Virus record (IMG/VR): IMGVR_UViG_3300028392_000020 | Span: 1-32,393 of that record | Origin: a virus | DNA length: 32,393 nt | Strand: one strand, 5' to 3' | Shown here: piece after piece, positions 20,214 to 29,270 of the stretch | How the letters are laid out: each line of letters begins with the position of its first letter | How positions within the stretch are numbered: the first letter of the stretch is position 1 | Program-made: the position numbers and the translations under genes | Notes under the pieces: model-generated | Database searches by the model: none | Seen by the model: only the letters and a program-made list of their open reading frames with translations | Told to the model about the DNA's origin: nothing

Positions 20214-21446
20214 ATGGCAAACAATTTGCTAACCATTTCCAAGATCACCAACGAAGCGCTGATGGTCTTGGAGAACGAACTTACGTTCACAAGTGAAGTA
20301 GACCGCAACTATGACGACCAATTTGCCGTTGTTGGTGCAAAAATCGGTAACACCGTTAACGTCCGTAAACCTGGTCGTTTTATCGGTACAACTGGCCCCG
20401 CATTGAACGTTGAAGATTTCAACGAGACATCGGTTCCTGTTACCTTGTCCACTCAGTTCCACGTTGATACCCAGTTCACCACTCAGGACTTGGCTCTGTC
20501 TCTGGATATGTTCTCGGATCGTGTGCTGAAGCCCGCCGTTGCTGCAATCGCCAATAAGATTGACCGCGATGGTATGGTTATGGCTAATCTGAACACCGCG
20601 AACATTGTTGGCACTGCCGGTACGCCCCCCACTGGTCTGATTACTTATCTGACCGCTGGTGCATACTTGGACAGCGAAGGCGCTCCCCGTGACGGTCGCC
20701 GTTCGGTCATCATTGAGCCATTCACCTCTGCAACTATCGTTGACAGCCTCAAGGGTTTATTTGTACCCCAAGAAGCCATCGGCGAACAGTATCGCAAAGG
20801 CTTGATGGGTCGTGATTCGGCTGGATGCAACTGGAAATTGGATCAGAACGTTGTTAGCCAAACCTTTGGTTCGTGGTCTGCAAACACCATTGCAGTTAAC
20901 GTGACTACAGCAACCGGCTTCCTGACTTCTGGTTGGGCTTACAGCAGCACTCTGTCTATGGCTGCATCGTCTGCCTCGACTCTGAATGCTGGCGATGTGT
21001 TCACCATTCCTGGTGTGTTCGCCGTTAACCCCCAAAACCGTCAATCGTACGGCAAACTACGTAATTTCGTGGTTCTTGCTACTACGACTGTTGGAACGGG
21101 CGCTACCAGCGTTCAAGTATCGCCTGCGGTTATCACTGCCGGTCAATTCCAAAATGTCAGCGTAACTTCTAGCGGTTCGCAAAACATCACAGCGTTTAAC
21201 AACACTGGTGTTGCTTCCCCGCAAAATCTGATGATGCACCGCAATGCGTTTACGCTTGCAGTCGCTGACTTGGAATTGCCTGATGGCGTTCACTTTGCTG
21301 GTCGTGCAAGCGACAAGGAAATCGGTCTGTCTATGCGTGTTGTGCGTCAGTACACCATCAATAACGACTCGATTCCTACCCGTCTTGACGTTCTTTATGG
21401 CTGGGCTCCACTCTATCCTGAGTTGGCCTGCCGTATCGCCTCCTAA
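20214..21446 (+). CDS. P22-type major coat protein
   Basis: A good ribosome site (AAGGAAAAATC) precedes the ATG. The 410-aa product matches the P22 coat family (gp5, 430 aa): N-terminal ANNLLTISKITNEALMVLEN and ELTFTSEVDRNYDDQF, the segment IGNTVNVRKPGRFIG, then LSLDMFSDRVLKPAVAAIAN. A middle region at about residues 220-340 (SSASTLNAGDVFTIPGVFAV, NPQNRQSYGKLRNFVV) includes the beta-rich insertion characteristic of this family. The C-terminus (YTINNDSIPTRLDVLYGWAP) is typical. It would form the T=7 shell with the scaffold. Host GroEL plus the phage GroES probably help it fold. Confidence 0.94.
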   Translation: MANNLLTISKITNEALMVLENELTFTSEVDRNYDDQFAVVGAKIGNTVNVRKPGRFIGTTGPALNVEDFNETSVPVTLSTQFHVDTQFTTQDLALSLDMFSDRVLKPAVAAIANKIDRDGMVMANLNTANIVGTAGTPPTGLITYLTAGAYLDSEGAPRDGRRSVIIEPFTSATIVDSLKGLFVPQEAIGEQYRKGLMGRDSAGCNWKLDQNVVSQTFGSWSANTIAVNVTTATGFLTSGWAYSSTLSMAASSASTLNAGDVFTIPGVFAVNPQNRQSYGKLRNFVVLATTTVGTGATSVQVSPAVITAGQFQNVSVTSSGSQNITAFNNTGVASPQNLMMHRNAFTLAVADLELPDGVHFAGRASDKEIGLSMRVVRQYTINNDSIPTRLDVLYGWAPLYPELACRIAS

Positions 21447-21503
21447 TTGGACAGGGGGGGAGAAATCCTTCCCGTTCATTAACTTTTTTTAAGGAAACTT
21501 ATC

Positions 21504-21947
21504 ATGGCAAATCCAGGCCCAGCAGTAACCATTTCTGCTCATCCCCAAGGTGCTACCACTGGCACAACCTTGCGTCTTATTGGCACGATTAAAAACGTGA
21601 CTGCTAACGCTACCGGCAACTATGCTATCCCCGTGGTTAACTCCGCTGTTTATCTGTTGCAAAGTCTTATCGTCACCAATCTGAACAATGCAGGCGCTGC
21701 TGTAACGCCTACTGGTTTGGCAATGGGTGTTGCTACTACTTCTGGTGGTTCTAGCCTATACGGTGCAATTACTGCGGCAAACCTGAGTACCCCTCCAGGC
21801 GTGTCGTTGGTTGCCCCTACTGCATCGACTACTGGTAACACAGTACAAAACCTGTACTTGAATGTGACCGCTGGACTGACTACTGTCGTTCCTGGCGCTA
21901 CGTTTGACGTATATGTTTACGGCTACGACTTTAGCGTACCGTTCTAA
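21504..21947 (+). CDS. putative head/structural protein (147 aa)
   Basis: AAGGAAACTTATC precedes the ATG. It encodes 147 aa, rich in Thr, Ala, Val and Gly with alternating hydrophobic strands (TLRLIGTIKNVTANATGNYA, VYLLQSLIVTNLNNAGAAVT, FDVYVYGYDFSVPF) and nearly no charged residues. It looks like an all-beta surface or decoration protein. The position directly after the coat gene, before a terminator, suggests high expression with coat. Not homologous by eye to a named family. Confidence 0.72.
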   Translation: MANPGPAVTISAHPQGATTGTTLRLIGTIKNVTANATGNYAIPVVNSAVYLLQSLIVTNLNNAGAAVTPTGLAMGVATTSGGSSLYGAITAANLSTPPGVSLVAPTASTTGNTVQNLYLNVTAGLTTVVPGATFDVYVYGYDFSVPF

Positions 21948-21964
21948 ACTGATGTAAAAGAAAG

Positions 21965-21996
21965 AGGGCCATCTCTGCAAGGGGGTGGCCTTTTTT
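21965..21996 (+). terminator. Rho-independent terminator after capsid genes
   Basis: GGCCATC pairs with GGTGGCC (one G-U) around a short purine-rich loop and is followed immediately by six T. It ends the transcript of coat and 21504-21947 or reduces read-through into the fibre region. Confidence 0.85.
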
Positions 21997-22032
21997 CGTT
22001 ACAATTTAAACACCTTTACAAAGGAAATCAAA

Positions 22033-22473
22033 ATGTCAAATTCACAAGCAATTGGCGCAGCATATCTTGACCAAGATATCATTGATGCCAACTATTCTTT
22101 GGTTAATTCGGTGACAGGCCAAATGGGTTACACCACAGGCAGCCCAACAATTGCAGTTAGTTCTGTTACCCAAGCAACTAACAAAGCAACAGGCGTAACC
22201 ATCAACGCAGCAGCAGGACAAATTGTTACAAGCAATGCGGCCCTGGCAGCAGGCGCTGAAGTTGCATTTGTAGTCACAAACAGCGCAGTAAGTGCTTATG
22301 ACATCCCCGTCATTGCATTGGCATCTGGTGCAACTACTGCTGGAACTTACCTTTTGTCGATTGCAACAGTCGCCAATGGTTCGTTTACTGTTGTAATTTC
22401 TAATGCAAGCGCAGGCTCTTTGAGCGAAGCCCTGACACTTAATTTTGGCATCATTCACGTTGCTCAACTTTAA
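22033..22473 (+). CDS. putative structural protein (146 aa)
   Basis: The ATG at 22033 follows AAGGAAATCAAA; the frame is open upstream to 21985 but that part spans the terminator. The 146-aa product is Ala/Thr/Ser-rich and beta-type (QMGYTTGSPTIAVSSVTQAT, AEVAFVVTNSAVSAYDIPVI, GTYLLSIATVANGSFTVVIS). It resembles small head-decoration or fibre-adapter proteins in composition. It sits downstream of the terminator, so read-through or a new promoter is needed (TACAAT at 22000-22005 is a weak candidate). Confidence 0.7.
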   Translation: MSNSQAIGAAYLDQDIIDANYSLVNSVTGQMGYTTGSPTIAVSSVTQATNKATGVTINAAAGQIVTSNAALAAGAEVAFVVTNSAVSAYDIPVIALASGATTAGTYLLSIATVANGSFTVVISNASAGSLSEALTLNFGIIHVAQL

Positions 22474-22475
22474 TC

Positions 22476-22820
22476 ATGGCAAACACAACTGTCCTGCGAG
22501 TGGTTGGTAAAACAACCGCTATCTCTGTGACAGCATCTTCTACAACGGCAACATCTATAGATGACCAAGTAAACGATCAAGTTAACTACGCATCGTTTCT
22601 AAACACCGGCGCAGTCGCCGTTGCGGTCAAATTAGGTGATGCCAATGTGGGCGCTGCTGTGTTGCCGGTGTCTGGTACACCTGGCGACTTTTTGCTTCCT
22701 GCTGCAATGACATTTCCCATTGTGCTGGCTTGCCCAACTGTCCCTTTCAATGTTCGCATGATTGGTGCAGCGGCTGGCCCTTCACTTGTGTATGTAACAC
22801 CTGTTGCGGATCAAAGTTAA
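22476..22820 (+). CDS. putative structural protein (114 aa)
   Basis: It follows the previous stop by two bases. The 114-aa product is beta-rich with low charge (LRVVGKTTAISVTASSTTAT, VNYASFLNTGAVAVAVKLGD, PFNVRMIGAAAGPSLVYVTP). Build and position are like those of the two preceding genes. No specific family recognised; it may be part of a head surface or fibre-attachment set. Confidence 0.68.
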   Translation: MANTTVLRVVGKTTAISVTASSTTATSIDDQVNDQVNYASFLNTGAVAVAVKLGDANVGAAVLPVSGTPGDFLLPAAMTFPIVLACPTVPFNVRMIGAAAGPSLVYVTPVADQS

Positions 22821-22821
22821 T

Positions 22822-24648
22822 ATGTCTGACCCTGCTAAAACAATAGACCAAAACATTTTGCCAGTCCAGGCGTTGTTTAACGTTGATAAGACGTTTCAAA
22901 CGTTTATTGGGCAGGGTCAGCCATTTACGGCAACAATCAGCCCCGACCAGTCGGGACTGAATATTACCAATAGCACGATTAATAGCACAACAATCGGCGC
23001 TACATCCCCAACAACGGCGGCATTTACCACCGCCACAGCGTCAAACGCTCCTGTTGGCGCGACAGACTTGGTAAACAAGTATTACGCTGATGCACTTTCC
23101 CTTGGGCTTTCATTCAAACAGCCTGTTTTATGTGCAACCACGGCAAATATTGCGCTTACCGGCCTGCAAACTATTGACGGAATCACGGTTGCAGCGGGTG
23201 ATCGAGTTTTGGTTAAAAACCAAGGCACACAAGCAAACAACGGTATTTATCTTGCCGCCACAGGCGTTTGGTCACGCGCTCCTGATGCTGATGCATATTC
23301 CGAACTGGTGTCGGCCTTCCTGTTTGTGGAAAGCGGATCAACATTGGCAGGGACTGCTTGGTATTGCACAAGTCAGCCAGGTGGCACTTTAGGCGTTACT
23401 GCAATTGTATGGAGCAACTTTAGTGTTGCATCGTCTTACACCGCAGGCACAGGGTTAACCCTAGCAGCAAGTCAATTCAGCATTACAAATACAGGTGTAT
23501 CAGCGGCGACTTACGGCTCGGCCTCTGTTGTCCCTGTCGTGGCGGTCAACGCCCAAGGGCAGATCACCAGTGCGACAAATACTACGATTGCCATTACAAA
23601 CTCGCAAGTTTCGGGTCTTGGCACAATGTCCACCCAAAACGCAAACAATGTTGCAATCACGGGTGGATCAATTGCAGGAACGCCGATTAGCGGCTCTACG
23701 GTCGGTGGCACTACTATCACCGCCTCCACGCAATTTAGCGGCCCTGGCACGGGTTTAACAGGCACGGCAAGCGGTTTATCCATTGGAGGCAATGCAGCTA
23801 CTGCAACCAGCGCCACATCTGCGACCACTGCGACCACCGCAACAAATCTCGCAAACGGGGCCGCAGGATCGGTTCCATATCAGTTGGCATCAGGCACAAC
23901 TGCCATGCTTGGCATTGGTTCTACAGGGCAGATTTTGTCCGTGGTTGCTGGCTTGCCCGCATGGGGATCACTCTCAACTAGCGCGGTTACATCGTTCAGC
24001 GCAGGGACAACAGGTTTAACGCCTTCTGCGCCTGGTACTGGTGCAATTACCCTTGCTGGAACGTTGAACACAGGTAATGGCGGCACAGGACTGACAACGT
24101 TCACATCTGGCGGCGCGGTTTACGCCACATCCACTTCTGCGCTGACCACAGGCACTTTGCCGGTCGCCTCGGGCGGCACAGGGGTAACGTCAAGCACCGG
24201 CTCGGGCAATGTCGTATTGTCCACCAGCCCAACATTGGTAACGCCTATTTTGGGAACTCCCACATCGGTGACGTTAACAAACGGCACGGGTTTACCCTTA
24301 ACCACAGGCGTGACAGGAACATTGCCAATTGCAAATGGAGGCACAAATGCTACAGCAACTCCAACTGCGGGCGCGGTTCCGTATGGCACGGGTACGGCTT
24401 ATGCGTTTACTGCGGCAGGCACTACAGGCCAGGTCTTAACGTCCAACGCCTCGGGCGCACCAACTTGGACAACGCCATCGGGCGGCATTTCAATTACTGA
24501 TGACACAACTACGGCATCGGTGCGTTATCCGTTGTTTTCGTCTGCAACAAGCGGAACGGTTACCACAGAATACACTAGTTCAACTAAACTTAAATATACG
24601 CCTTCAACAGGCGCGTTAACAGCCTCGCAACTTATAATTGCACCATAA
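22822..24648 (+). CDS. large repeat-bearing fibre protein (608 aa)
   Basis: The ATG at 22822 directly follows the previous stop. Residues about 20-80 are Asn/Thr-rich (SGLNITNSTINSTTIGATSP). Residues about 95-200 form a common phage-fibre module (LCATTANIALTGLQTIDGIT, VLVKNQGTQANNGIYLAATG). The remainder is a low-charge Gly/Thr/Ala/Ser shaft with short repeats such as NGGTGLTTF, ASGGTGVTSS, ANGGTNATAT and TPTLVTPILGTP-like segments. This fits an elongated trimeric fibre. It lies between coat genes and the P22 gp4-like gene, so it could be a head or tail fibre. No chaperone or peptidase domain is visible. Confidence 0.78.
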   Translation: MSDPAKTIDQNILPVQALFNVDKTFQTFIGQGQPFTATISPDQSGLNITNSTINSTTIGATSPTTAAFTTATASNAPVGATDLVNKYYADALSLGLSFKQPVLCATTANIALTGLQTIDGITVAAGDRVLVKNQGTQANNGIYLAATGVWSRAPDADAYSELVSAFLFVESGSTLAGTAWYCTSQPGGTLGVTAIVWSNFSVASSYTAGTGLTLAASQFSITNTGVSAATYGSASVVPVVAVNAQGQITSATNTTIAITNSQVSGLGTMSTQNANNVAITGGSIAGTPISGSTVGGTTITASTQFSGPGTGLTGTASGLSIGGNAATATSATSATTATTATNLANGAAGSVPYQLASGTTAMLGIGSTGQILSVVAGLPAWGSLSTSAVTSFSAGTTGLTPSAPGTGAITLAGTLNTGNGGTGLTTFTSGGAVYATSTSALTTGTLPVASGGTGVTSSTGSGNVVLSTSPTLVTPILGTPTSVTLTNGTGLPLTTGVTGTLPIANGGTNATATPTAGAVPYGTGTAYAFTAAGTTGQVLTSNASGAPTWTTPSGGISITDDTTTASVRYPLFSSATSGTVTTEYTSSTKLKYTPSTGALTASQLIIAP

Positions 24649-24657
24649 GGAAATATC

Positions 24658-25491
24658 ATGGGTCAACTTACATTTCAAGCAACTTTAGGCGGCGCGGTCA
24701 ATCTTGCTGGCCCCAATACCGCTTCAACAACTACTTTTACATTGCCTAGCGCAGACGGTTCTGCAAATCAACCATTAACAACTAATGGCAGCGGAACGCT
24801 TGCTTTTCAAACATTACCTGTTGCTGGTGGAGGAACTGGTGCAACATCTTTGACGGCAAATAACGTTTTGCTTGGAAATGGAACATCTGCATTTCAAACG
24901 GTTGCGCCTGGAACAAGCGGCAATATTCTTACATCTAATGGCACTACATGGGCAAGCACTGCGCCTTCAGCATCAAGCAGTGGTTTGACTTTAGTTCAGA
25001 CAATTAATGCTTCTACTGGTTCAGTAATAGTAAATGGATTTTCTAGTACTTACGATAACTATAAATTGATTATTACAGATATTTATAATTCGACTAATAA
25101 TAATTACAATCTTGAGATGCAATTTTACATAGGTGGAACTTTAATTACTGCGTCAACTTATGCTTATGCAAATACATGGATAAATTCAAGTAGCACTGCC
25201 AATGATATTGGCGCTACAGCAAATGACACAATTAGACTTGCAAATGCACTTGGTAATACTGGTTTCAATCCATCAAATTATTTTGAAGTAGATTTTTTTG
25301 CTGTAAATGGTGCAAGTTCTTATAAGTCAGTAATGTATAACGGTGTTTATCATTATAGCGACATTACAAATAGACTTATGGGAGGCGGTACGCAAACTGG
25401 TACTTCTGGCGTATTAACAGGTGCAAAAATATTTTTTACTGGTGGAACAATGAGTGGAAAATTTCAACTTTATGGTTATGCAAAAACATAG
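24658..25491 (+). CDS. second fibre protein with AT-rich, probably acquired, C-terminal domain (277 aa)
   Basis: AAGGAAATATC precedes the ATG. The N-terminal 110 residues repeat the shaft style of the preceding protein (LPVAGGGTGATSLTANNVLL, SGNILTSNGTTWAS). From about residue 115 the sequence changes to Asn/Tyr/Ser-rich beta segments (FSSTYDNYKLIITDIYNSTN, YFEVDFFAVNGASSYKSVMY, IFFTGGTMSGKFQLYGYA), with clearly more AT-rich codons (AAT, ATT, TAT, AGT). This is the layout of an exchangeable receptor-binding tip. It probably acts with the 608-aa fibre; which host structure it binds is unknown. Confidence 0.75.
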   Translation: MGQLTFQATLGGAVNLAGPNTASTTTFTLPSADGSANQPLTTNGSGTLAFQTLPVAGGGTGATSLTANNVLLGNGTSAFQTVAPGTSGNILTSNGTTWASTAPSASSSGLTLVQTINASTGSVIVNGFSSTYDNYKLIITDIYNSTNNNYNLEMQFYIGGTLITASTYAYANTWINSSSTANDIGATANDTIRLANALGNTGFNPSNYFEVDFFAVNGASSYKSVMYNGVYHYSDITNRLMGGGTQTGTSGVLTGAKIFFTGGTMSGKFQLYGYAKT

Positions 25492-25500
25492 GAAAAAATA

Positions 25501-25755
25501 ATGACACGTTATAACTCTACATCAGAAGGCAACATTCCTTTTACTGCTGAAGAAGAAGCAGAATGGGATGCAATGGAAGCCAGACGCGCAGCAGAGCAAG
25601 CAGAATTGGCGCGTACTAAGTATCAACGTGACCGTGCTGCGGAATACCCACCGATGGCTGATTACATTGATGGCATAGTGAAGGGTGACCAAGCACAAGT
25701 ACAAACGTACATTGATGCGTGTCTTGCTGTTAAAGCAAAATATCCAAAACCATGA
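25501..25755 (+). CDS. small fibre-associated protein (XkdW-like), 84 aa
   Basis: It encodes 84 aa. An acidic N-terminus (FTAEEEAEWDAMEARRAAEQ) is followed by a charged helix and YPPMADYIDGIVKGDQAQVQ, ending in [11 protein letters not shown]. The pattern YPPxxDYxDGIxKGD ... KAKYPKP is typical of small proteins next to phage fibre genes (XkdW-like, DUF-type). Possibly an assembly helper. Its stop overlaps the next start (ATGA). Confidence 0.72.
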   Translation: MTRYNSTSEGNIPFTAEEEAEWDAMEARRAAEQAELARTKYQRDRAAEYPPMADYIDGIVKGDQAQVQTYIDACLAVKAKYPKP

Positions 25756-26087
25756 TTGCAAAATGGAAAATTCTTGAAATTTCCGTAGAAGGCGAGGCAA
25801 TAACCCACGCCAAATATCACGTTTTGGCGACTGATGACACAAATGTAGTGGAAACTGAGGGAGATTGGCAGTTTGACAAGTTCAACGTCCAAACGCCTTA
25901 TGCTGAAGTTACAGAGCGACAAGTGATTCAATGGATCAAGGATGGAGCAACGCAATACGGGCAAAATGTAATAGAATCACGGCTAGAGGAACAATTGGCG
26001 CTTCTCAGTAAGACGAAATCTGTTGTGCCTCCGTGGAAACCGCCTGTGTTTACCTTGGAGCAACAATGGCACAGCCAATCGACATAG
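25752..26087 (+). CDS. small tail-region protein (111 aa)
   Basis: It starts in an ATGA overlap. The 111-aa product is compact and mixed alpha/beta ([60 protein letters not shown]). It resembles small conserved proteins found between phage fibre and tail genes, of unknown function. The end overlaps the next gene by 22 bases. Confidence 0.7.
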   Translation: MIAKWKILEISVEGEAITHAKYHVLATDDTNVVETEGDWQFDKFNVQTPYAEVTERQVIQWIKDGATQYGQNVIESRLEEQLALLSKTKSVVPPWKPPVFTLEQQWHSQST

Positions 26088-27037
26088 TATCAAGAGCATT
26101 AAAAGACATCGGCGCGTTAGAAGCCGGTGAAACGCCTACGCCCGAAGCGGCGCAAGATGCGTTTGAAATGCTTAATGATATGTTAGATCAATGGTCTAAC
26201 GAAGATATGATGGTCTACAACTTCACGGAAATTATTTTTCCCGTGGTTGGTGGACAGACCCAATACACCATTGGCCCAGGCGGGTCTGTTGGATCAAGTT
26301 TTACCGGCTCAATCACCGGCAACATCCTGACAATCACAGCTATTGCCTCGGGCGCAGTTACGTTAAACCAAACCCTATCTGGCACAGGAATTACCCCAGG
26401 CACTAGCATTGTGTCGTTTATCAGCGGCTCTGGTGGTAACGTGCTAGAGGTTGGAACGTACCAAGTCAACATTTCGCAAACGGTTGCAAGCACGACAATT
26501 ACAGGCTACTACCAAAAACCTTTGCGCGTCAATTCGTCTTTTGTACGGATTAACACAACGTCCAACGGTCAGCCAATTTATGGCGGTGGCCTTGATTACC
26601 CTATTGCTGTTCTAACCCTTGATGACTATTCTTTGATCGGACTAAAAAGTCTGAATGGCCCGTGGCCCAAGGCTTTGTATTACAACCCTGGAGATACATT
26701 GGGAAATCTGAGTGTTTGGCCTAATCCTGCCCAAGGCGAGATGCACTTGTTTACAGACACAATCTTTGCTCGATTTACCACAATGTACGACATCATGCGA
26801 ATCCCACAGGGTTACGTTAACGCGCTGCGCTGGTGTCTTGCTGAGCGCCTTATGCCTATGTATGGCAAGGCAAGCCCCGTGCAAATTGGCATGATTCAAA
26901 AGTTTGCAGGCGAAGCCAAGGCGACAATCAAACGCACCAATATGCGTCCGCAGATGGTTTCTCGCTATGCAGATGCTTTGCTAACAGGACGTTCTAAAGA
27001 CGCTGGCTGGATTTTGACCGGCGGCTTTTTGCGTTAA
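26066..27037 (+). CDS. P22 gp4-like tail accessory factor with inserted module (323 aa)
   Basis: The ATG at 26066 has GGAGC upstream; an in-frame start at 26033 lies in the previous gene. The N-terminus is typical of P22 gp4 (packaged-DNA stabilisation protein): [50 protein letters not shown]. The family core resumes at [13 protein letters not shown] and ends with [20 protein letters not shown] and [21 protein letters not shown]22 gp4 is 166 aa; the extra length here includes an inserted beta-type module at residues about 78-148. It would bind beneath the portal and, with the gp10-like protein, seal the packaged genome. Confidence 0.85.
   Translation: MAQPIDIVSRALKDIGALEAGETPTPEAAQDAFEMLNDMLDQWSNEDMMVYNFTEIIFPVVGGQTQYTIGPGGSVGSSFTGSITGNILTITAIASGAVTLNQTLSGTGITPGTSIVSFISGSGGNVLEVGTYQVNISQTVASTTITGYYQKPLRVNSSFVRINTTSNGQPIYGGGLDYPIAVLTLDDYSLIGLKSLNGPWPKALYYNPGDTLGNLSVWPNPAQGEMHLFTDTIFARFTTMYDIMRIPQGYVNALRWCLAERLMPMYGKASPVQIGMIQKFAGEAKATIKRTNMRPQMVSRYADALLTGRSKDAGWILTGGFLR
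26297..26509 (+). other. inserted beta-type module in gp4-like protein
   Basis: Residues about 78-148 ([60 protein letters not shown]) interrupt the family core between IGPGG and KPLRVNSSF. The same pattern (FTGSI-G-LTVT-SG-L-G-GT-I-GTY-VN-SQTV) occurs twice in the next gene. Confidence 0.75.
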
Positions 27038-27046
27038 AGGACTGTC

Positions 27047-29032
27047 ATGCCCGAATTCGGATTTGTCGGCCCAAGTTACGAAGCACCCTCGATTTATCAA
27101 GAATCGCAGGAGTGCATCAACTTTTTCCCCGAAGTTGACCCGCTTAAACAAGGCGGCGTTCGGGGCGTTGTGGCGCTTTATCCAACACCAGGCTTAACCC
27201 TTGAAGCGGTGCTAAACAATGCCGAAGTGCGCGGATTGCGTACTTTGTCGGGCGGCAGTCAAATGATTGCAGTTTGCGGCTCCTACGTTTACGTTTTTAC
27301 GTCAAACCTTTCTGCCACTGTGGTCGGCATTCTTAATTCGTCTACGGGTCGTGTTGGCCTATCTGACAACGGAATTAACGCTTACATTGTGGACGGAGCC
27401 TATCGGTACACATGGCGCATTTCCAGCCCCGCAAACGCTGTTTTTACGGGCTCTATCAGCGGGACAACCCTGACTGTTACGGCAGTCAGTAGCGGCACAA
27501 TTACGGCCCACCAATCACTAACAGGCATTGGTATTACCGCAGAGACAGTGATTACGGCTTTGGGATCAGGCTCGGGTGGGGTTGGCACTTATACAGTAAA
27601 CCTTTCCCAAACCGTGTCAGCAGAAACAATGACTTCTGCTGCGGTCGGCGCTCGATTTACCGCAACCATTGCAGGAACAACGCTTACCGTTCTTTCAGTC
27701 GCAAGCGGGACTATTTACCTTGGTCAAACCCTGCAAGGCGCAGGCATTACCGCTGGCACAATTATTAAAGCATTGGGTACAGGTACGGGTGGAGCGGGGA
27801 CTTATACAATCAGCACTGCCCACACAATTGTGACTGGCATCACAATGTATGCGCTGAACTTCAGCGTTTTGCCAAGTTCAGACGGCGCTTTTAGCGGCGG
27901 CACATCGGTAGACATTGTGGACAATTACTTTGTTTACAACAACCCAGGCACTCAGCAATGGGGATCGTCTGACCTGTTAAGCCCGATTTCTTCATCTACG
28001 TCTTACGCGCTCAAAGACGGTGCGCCTGACAAACTGATCGCCCTTATTGTTGACCACCGCGAAGTTTATTTGATGGGCGAAGCATCGTCTGAAGTTTGGA
28101 CGGACGTTGGCGCAGTTCCTTTCCCTTTTCAACGTATCCCTGGAACATCTACCCAGCATGGTATTGCTGCCCAATTCTCGGTTGCCCGCCTCGGCAATTC
28201 TTTTGCCTACGTTTCCCGAAACAATCGGGGCCAAGCGCAGATTATGCAAATGGAAGGGTACATTCCCAAAAGGATATCTACCCATGCAGTCGAGAATACC
28301 TTAACAAATCAATACATTGATGACGCTATTTCGTACACTTACCAATTGGAAGGCCACGAAATTTACGTTACAACATTCCCGACTTTGAATTTGACTTGGG
28401 CTTATGACTCTACAACAACAATGTGGCATAAGTGGCTTGGCATGGCCTCTGATGGCACTTATATGCGTCATTGGAGTAATTGCGCTGCATCGTTCCAAGG
28501 CAAGGTTTTGGTTGGGGATTATTCCAACGGCAAAATCTATTCTTTAGACAAACTGAACTACACCGACAACGGAACAAATGTCCGCAGACTGCGCCGTGCG
28601 CCTCATTTGGTTACAGACTTTCAACGCCAATATTTTGATGAATTGCAGATTCAGTTTCAGCCTGGTGTTGGCACTACTGGTTTGTCTAGCCCTCAATTTT
28701 TTGTTGTTTATTTAGGTCAAAATTACACCATAACAAGCAATGGCACATTGACTATATTGCCAAACTATCAAGATGTAATTGGTCAGCCAATTGAGCCGCC
28801 AAATCCAACAACCACTTATCCCAAAGCAATGCTGCGGTGGTCTAATGATGGTGGTTCTACTTGGTCAAAAGAGTATTGGGTCAGCATTGGACAATTGGGC
28901 AAGTTTAAAAACCGTGCGATATGGCGGCGTTTGGGCATGGCCCGTGATCGAGTGTTTGAGGTTGCAGTTTCTGATCCTGTAAATGCAGTCATTGTGTCCG
29001 CTAACCTTAAAGCATCAAATGGGGAAAACTAA
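27047..29032 (+). CDS. P22 gp10-like tail accessory/DNA stabilisation protein with two inserted modules
   Basis: It encodes 661 aa, against 472 for P22 gp10. The N-terminus is family-like: [59 protein letters not shown]. Two related modules of about 65 aa (residues about 132-199 and 203-268) interrupt the core between YRYTWRI and [20 protein letters not shown]. The remaining core ([60 protein letters not shown]) is the beta-propeller-like body of this family. It would join the gp4-like ring to the tail tip. The stop overlaps the next start (TAATG). Confidence 0.85.
   Translation: MPEFGFVGPSYEAPSIYQESQECINFFPEVDPLKQGGVRGVVALYPTPGLTLEAVLNNAEVRGLRTLSGGSQMIAVCGSYVYVFTSNLSATVVGILNSSTGRVGLSDNGINAYIVDGAYRYTWRISSPANAVFTGSISGTTLTVTAVSSGTITAHQSLTGIGITAETVITALGSGSGGVGTYTVNLSQTVSAETMTSAAVGARFTATIAGTTLTVLSVASGTIYLGQTLQGAGITAGTIIKALGTGTGGAGTYTISTAHTIVTGITMYALNFSVLPSSDGAFSGGTSVDIVDNYFVYNNPGTQQWGSSDLLSPISSSTSYALKDGAPDKLIALIVDHREVYLMGEASSEVWTDVGAVPFPFQRIPGTSTQHGIAAQFSVARLGNSFAYVSRNNRGQAQIMQMEGYIPKRISTHAVENTLTNQYIDDAISYTYQLEGHEIYVTTFPTLNLTWAYDSTTTMWHKWLGMASDGTYMRHWSNCAASFQGKVLVGDYSNGKIYSLDKLNYTDNGTNVRRLRRAPHLVTDFQRQYFDELQIQFQPGVGTTGLSSPQFFVVYLGQNYTITSNGTLTILPNYQDVIGQPIEPPNPTTTYPKAMLRWSNDGGSTWSKEYWVSIGQLGKFKNRAIWRRLGMARDRVFEVAVSDPVNAVIVSANLKASNGEN
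27440..27643 (+). other. inserted beta-type module 1 in gp10-like protein
   Basis: Residues about 132-199: [40 protein letters not shown] and [20 protein letters not shown]. Closely patterned on the module in the gp4-like protein. Confidence 0.75.
27653..27850 (+). other. inserted beta-type module 2 in gp10-like protein
   Basis: Residues about 203-268: [40 protein letters not shown] and [20 protein letters not shown]. It is tandem to module 1 and diverged from it. Confidence 0.75.
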
Positions 29033-29262
29033 TGGCTTTATCTAATACGCAACAGATCAATCCATACCCGCAAGCGGCGTTTTTGGATGCAAACACTAAC
29101 CGTCCCACTCGGGCATGGCAACAGTTTTTCCTTAATTTGCTTAATTTTTCAAGCGCAACCACGGCAACCGCAGGGTCAGCAACTTTGCCCGCCAACCCAG
29201 TAGGATTTATAAACGTTACCGTCAACGGCAATGCTTATAAAATTCCGTATTACAACGTCTAG
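29032..29262 (+). CDS. small tail-region protein (76 aa) at the gp26/gp14 position
   Basis: It starts in a TAATG overlap with the gp10-like gene. The 76-aa product has NPYPQAAFLDANTNRPTRAW, then QQFFLNLLNFSS, an Ala/Thr segment and GFINVTVNGNAYKIPYYNV at the end. P22 carries the tail needle gp26 (233 aa) and gp14 here; this protein is much smaller and lacks the needle coiled coil. It may be a small tail-tip or plug protein. The family is not recognised. Confidence 0.7.
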   Translation: MALSNTQQINPYPQAAFLDANTNRPTRAWQQFFLNLLNFSSATTATAGSATLPANPVGFINVTVNGNAYKIPYYNV

Positions 29263-29270
29263 GATTAGAT

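Noticed and set aside
21447-21503. G-rich/T-run gap after the coat gene as a terminator
   Set aside because: The possible stem is short with several G-U pairs; the clear terminator is at 21965-21996.
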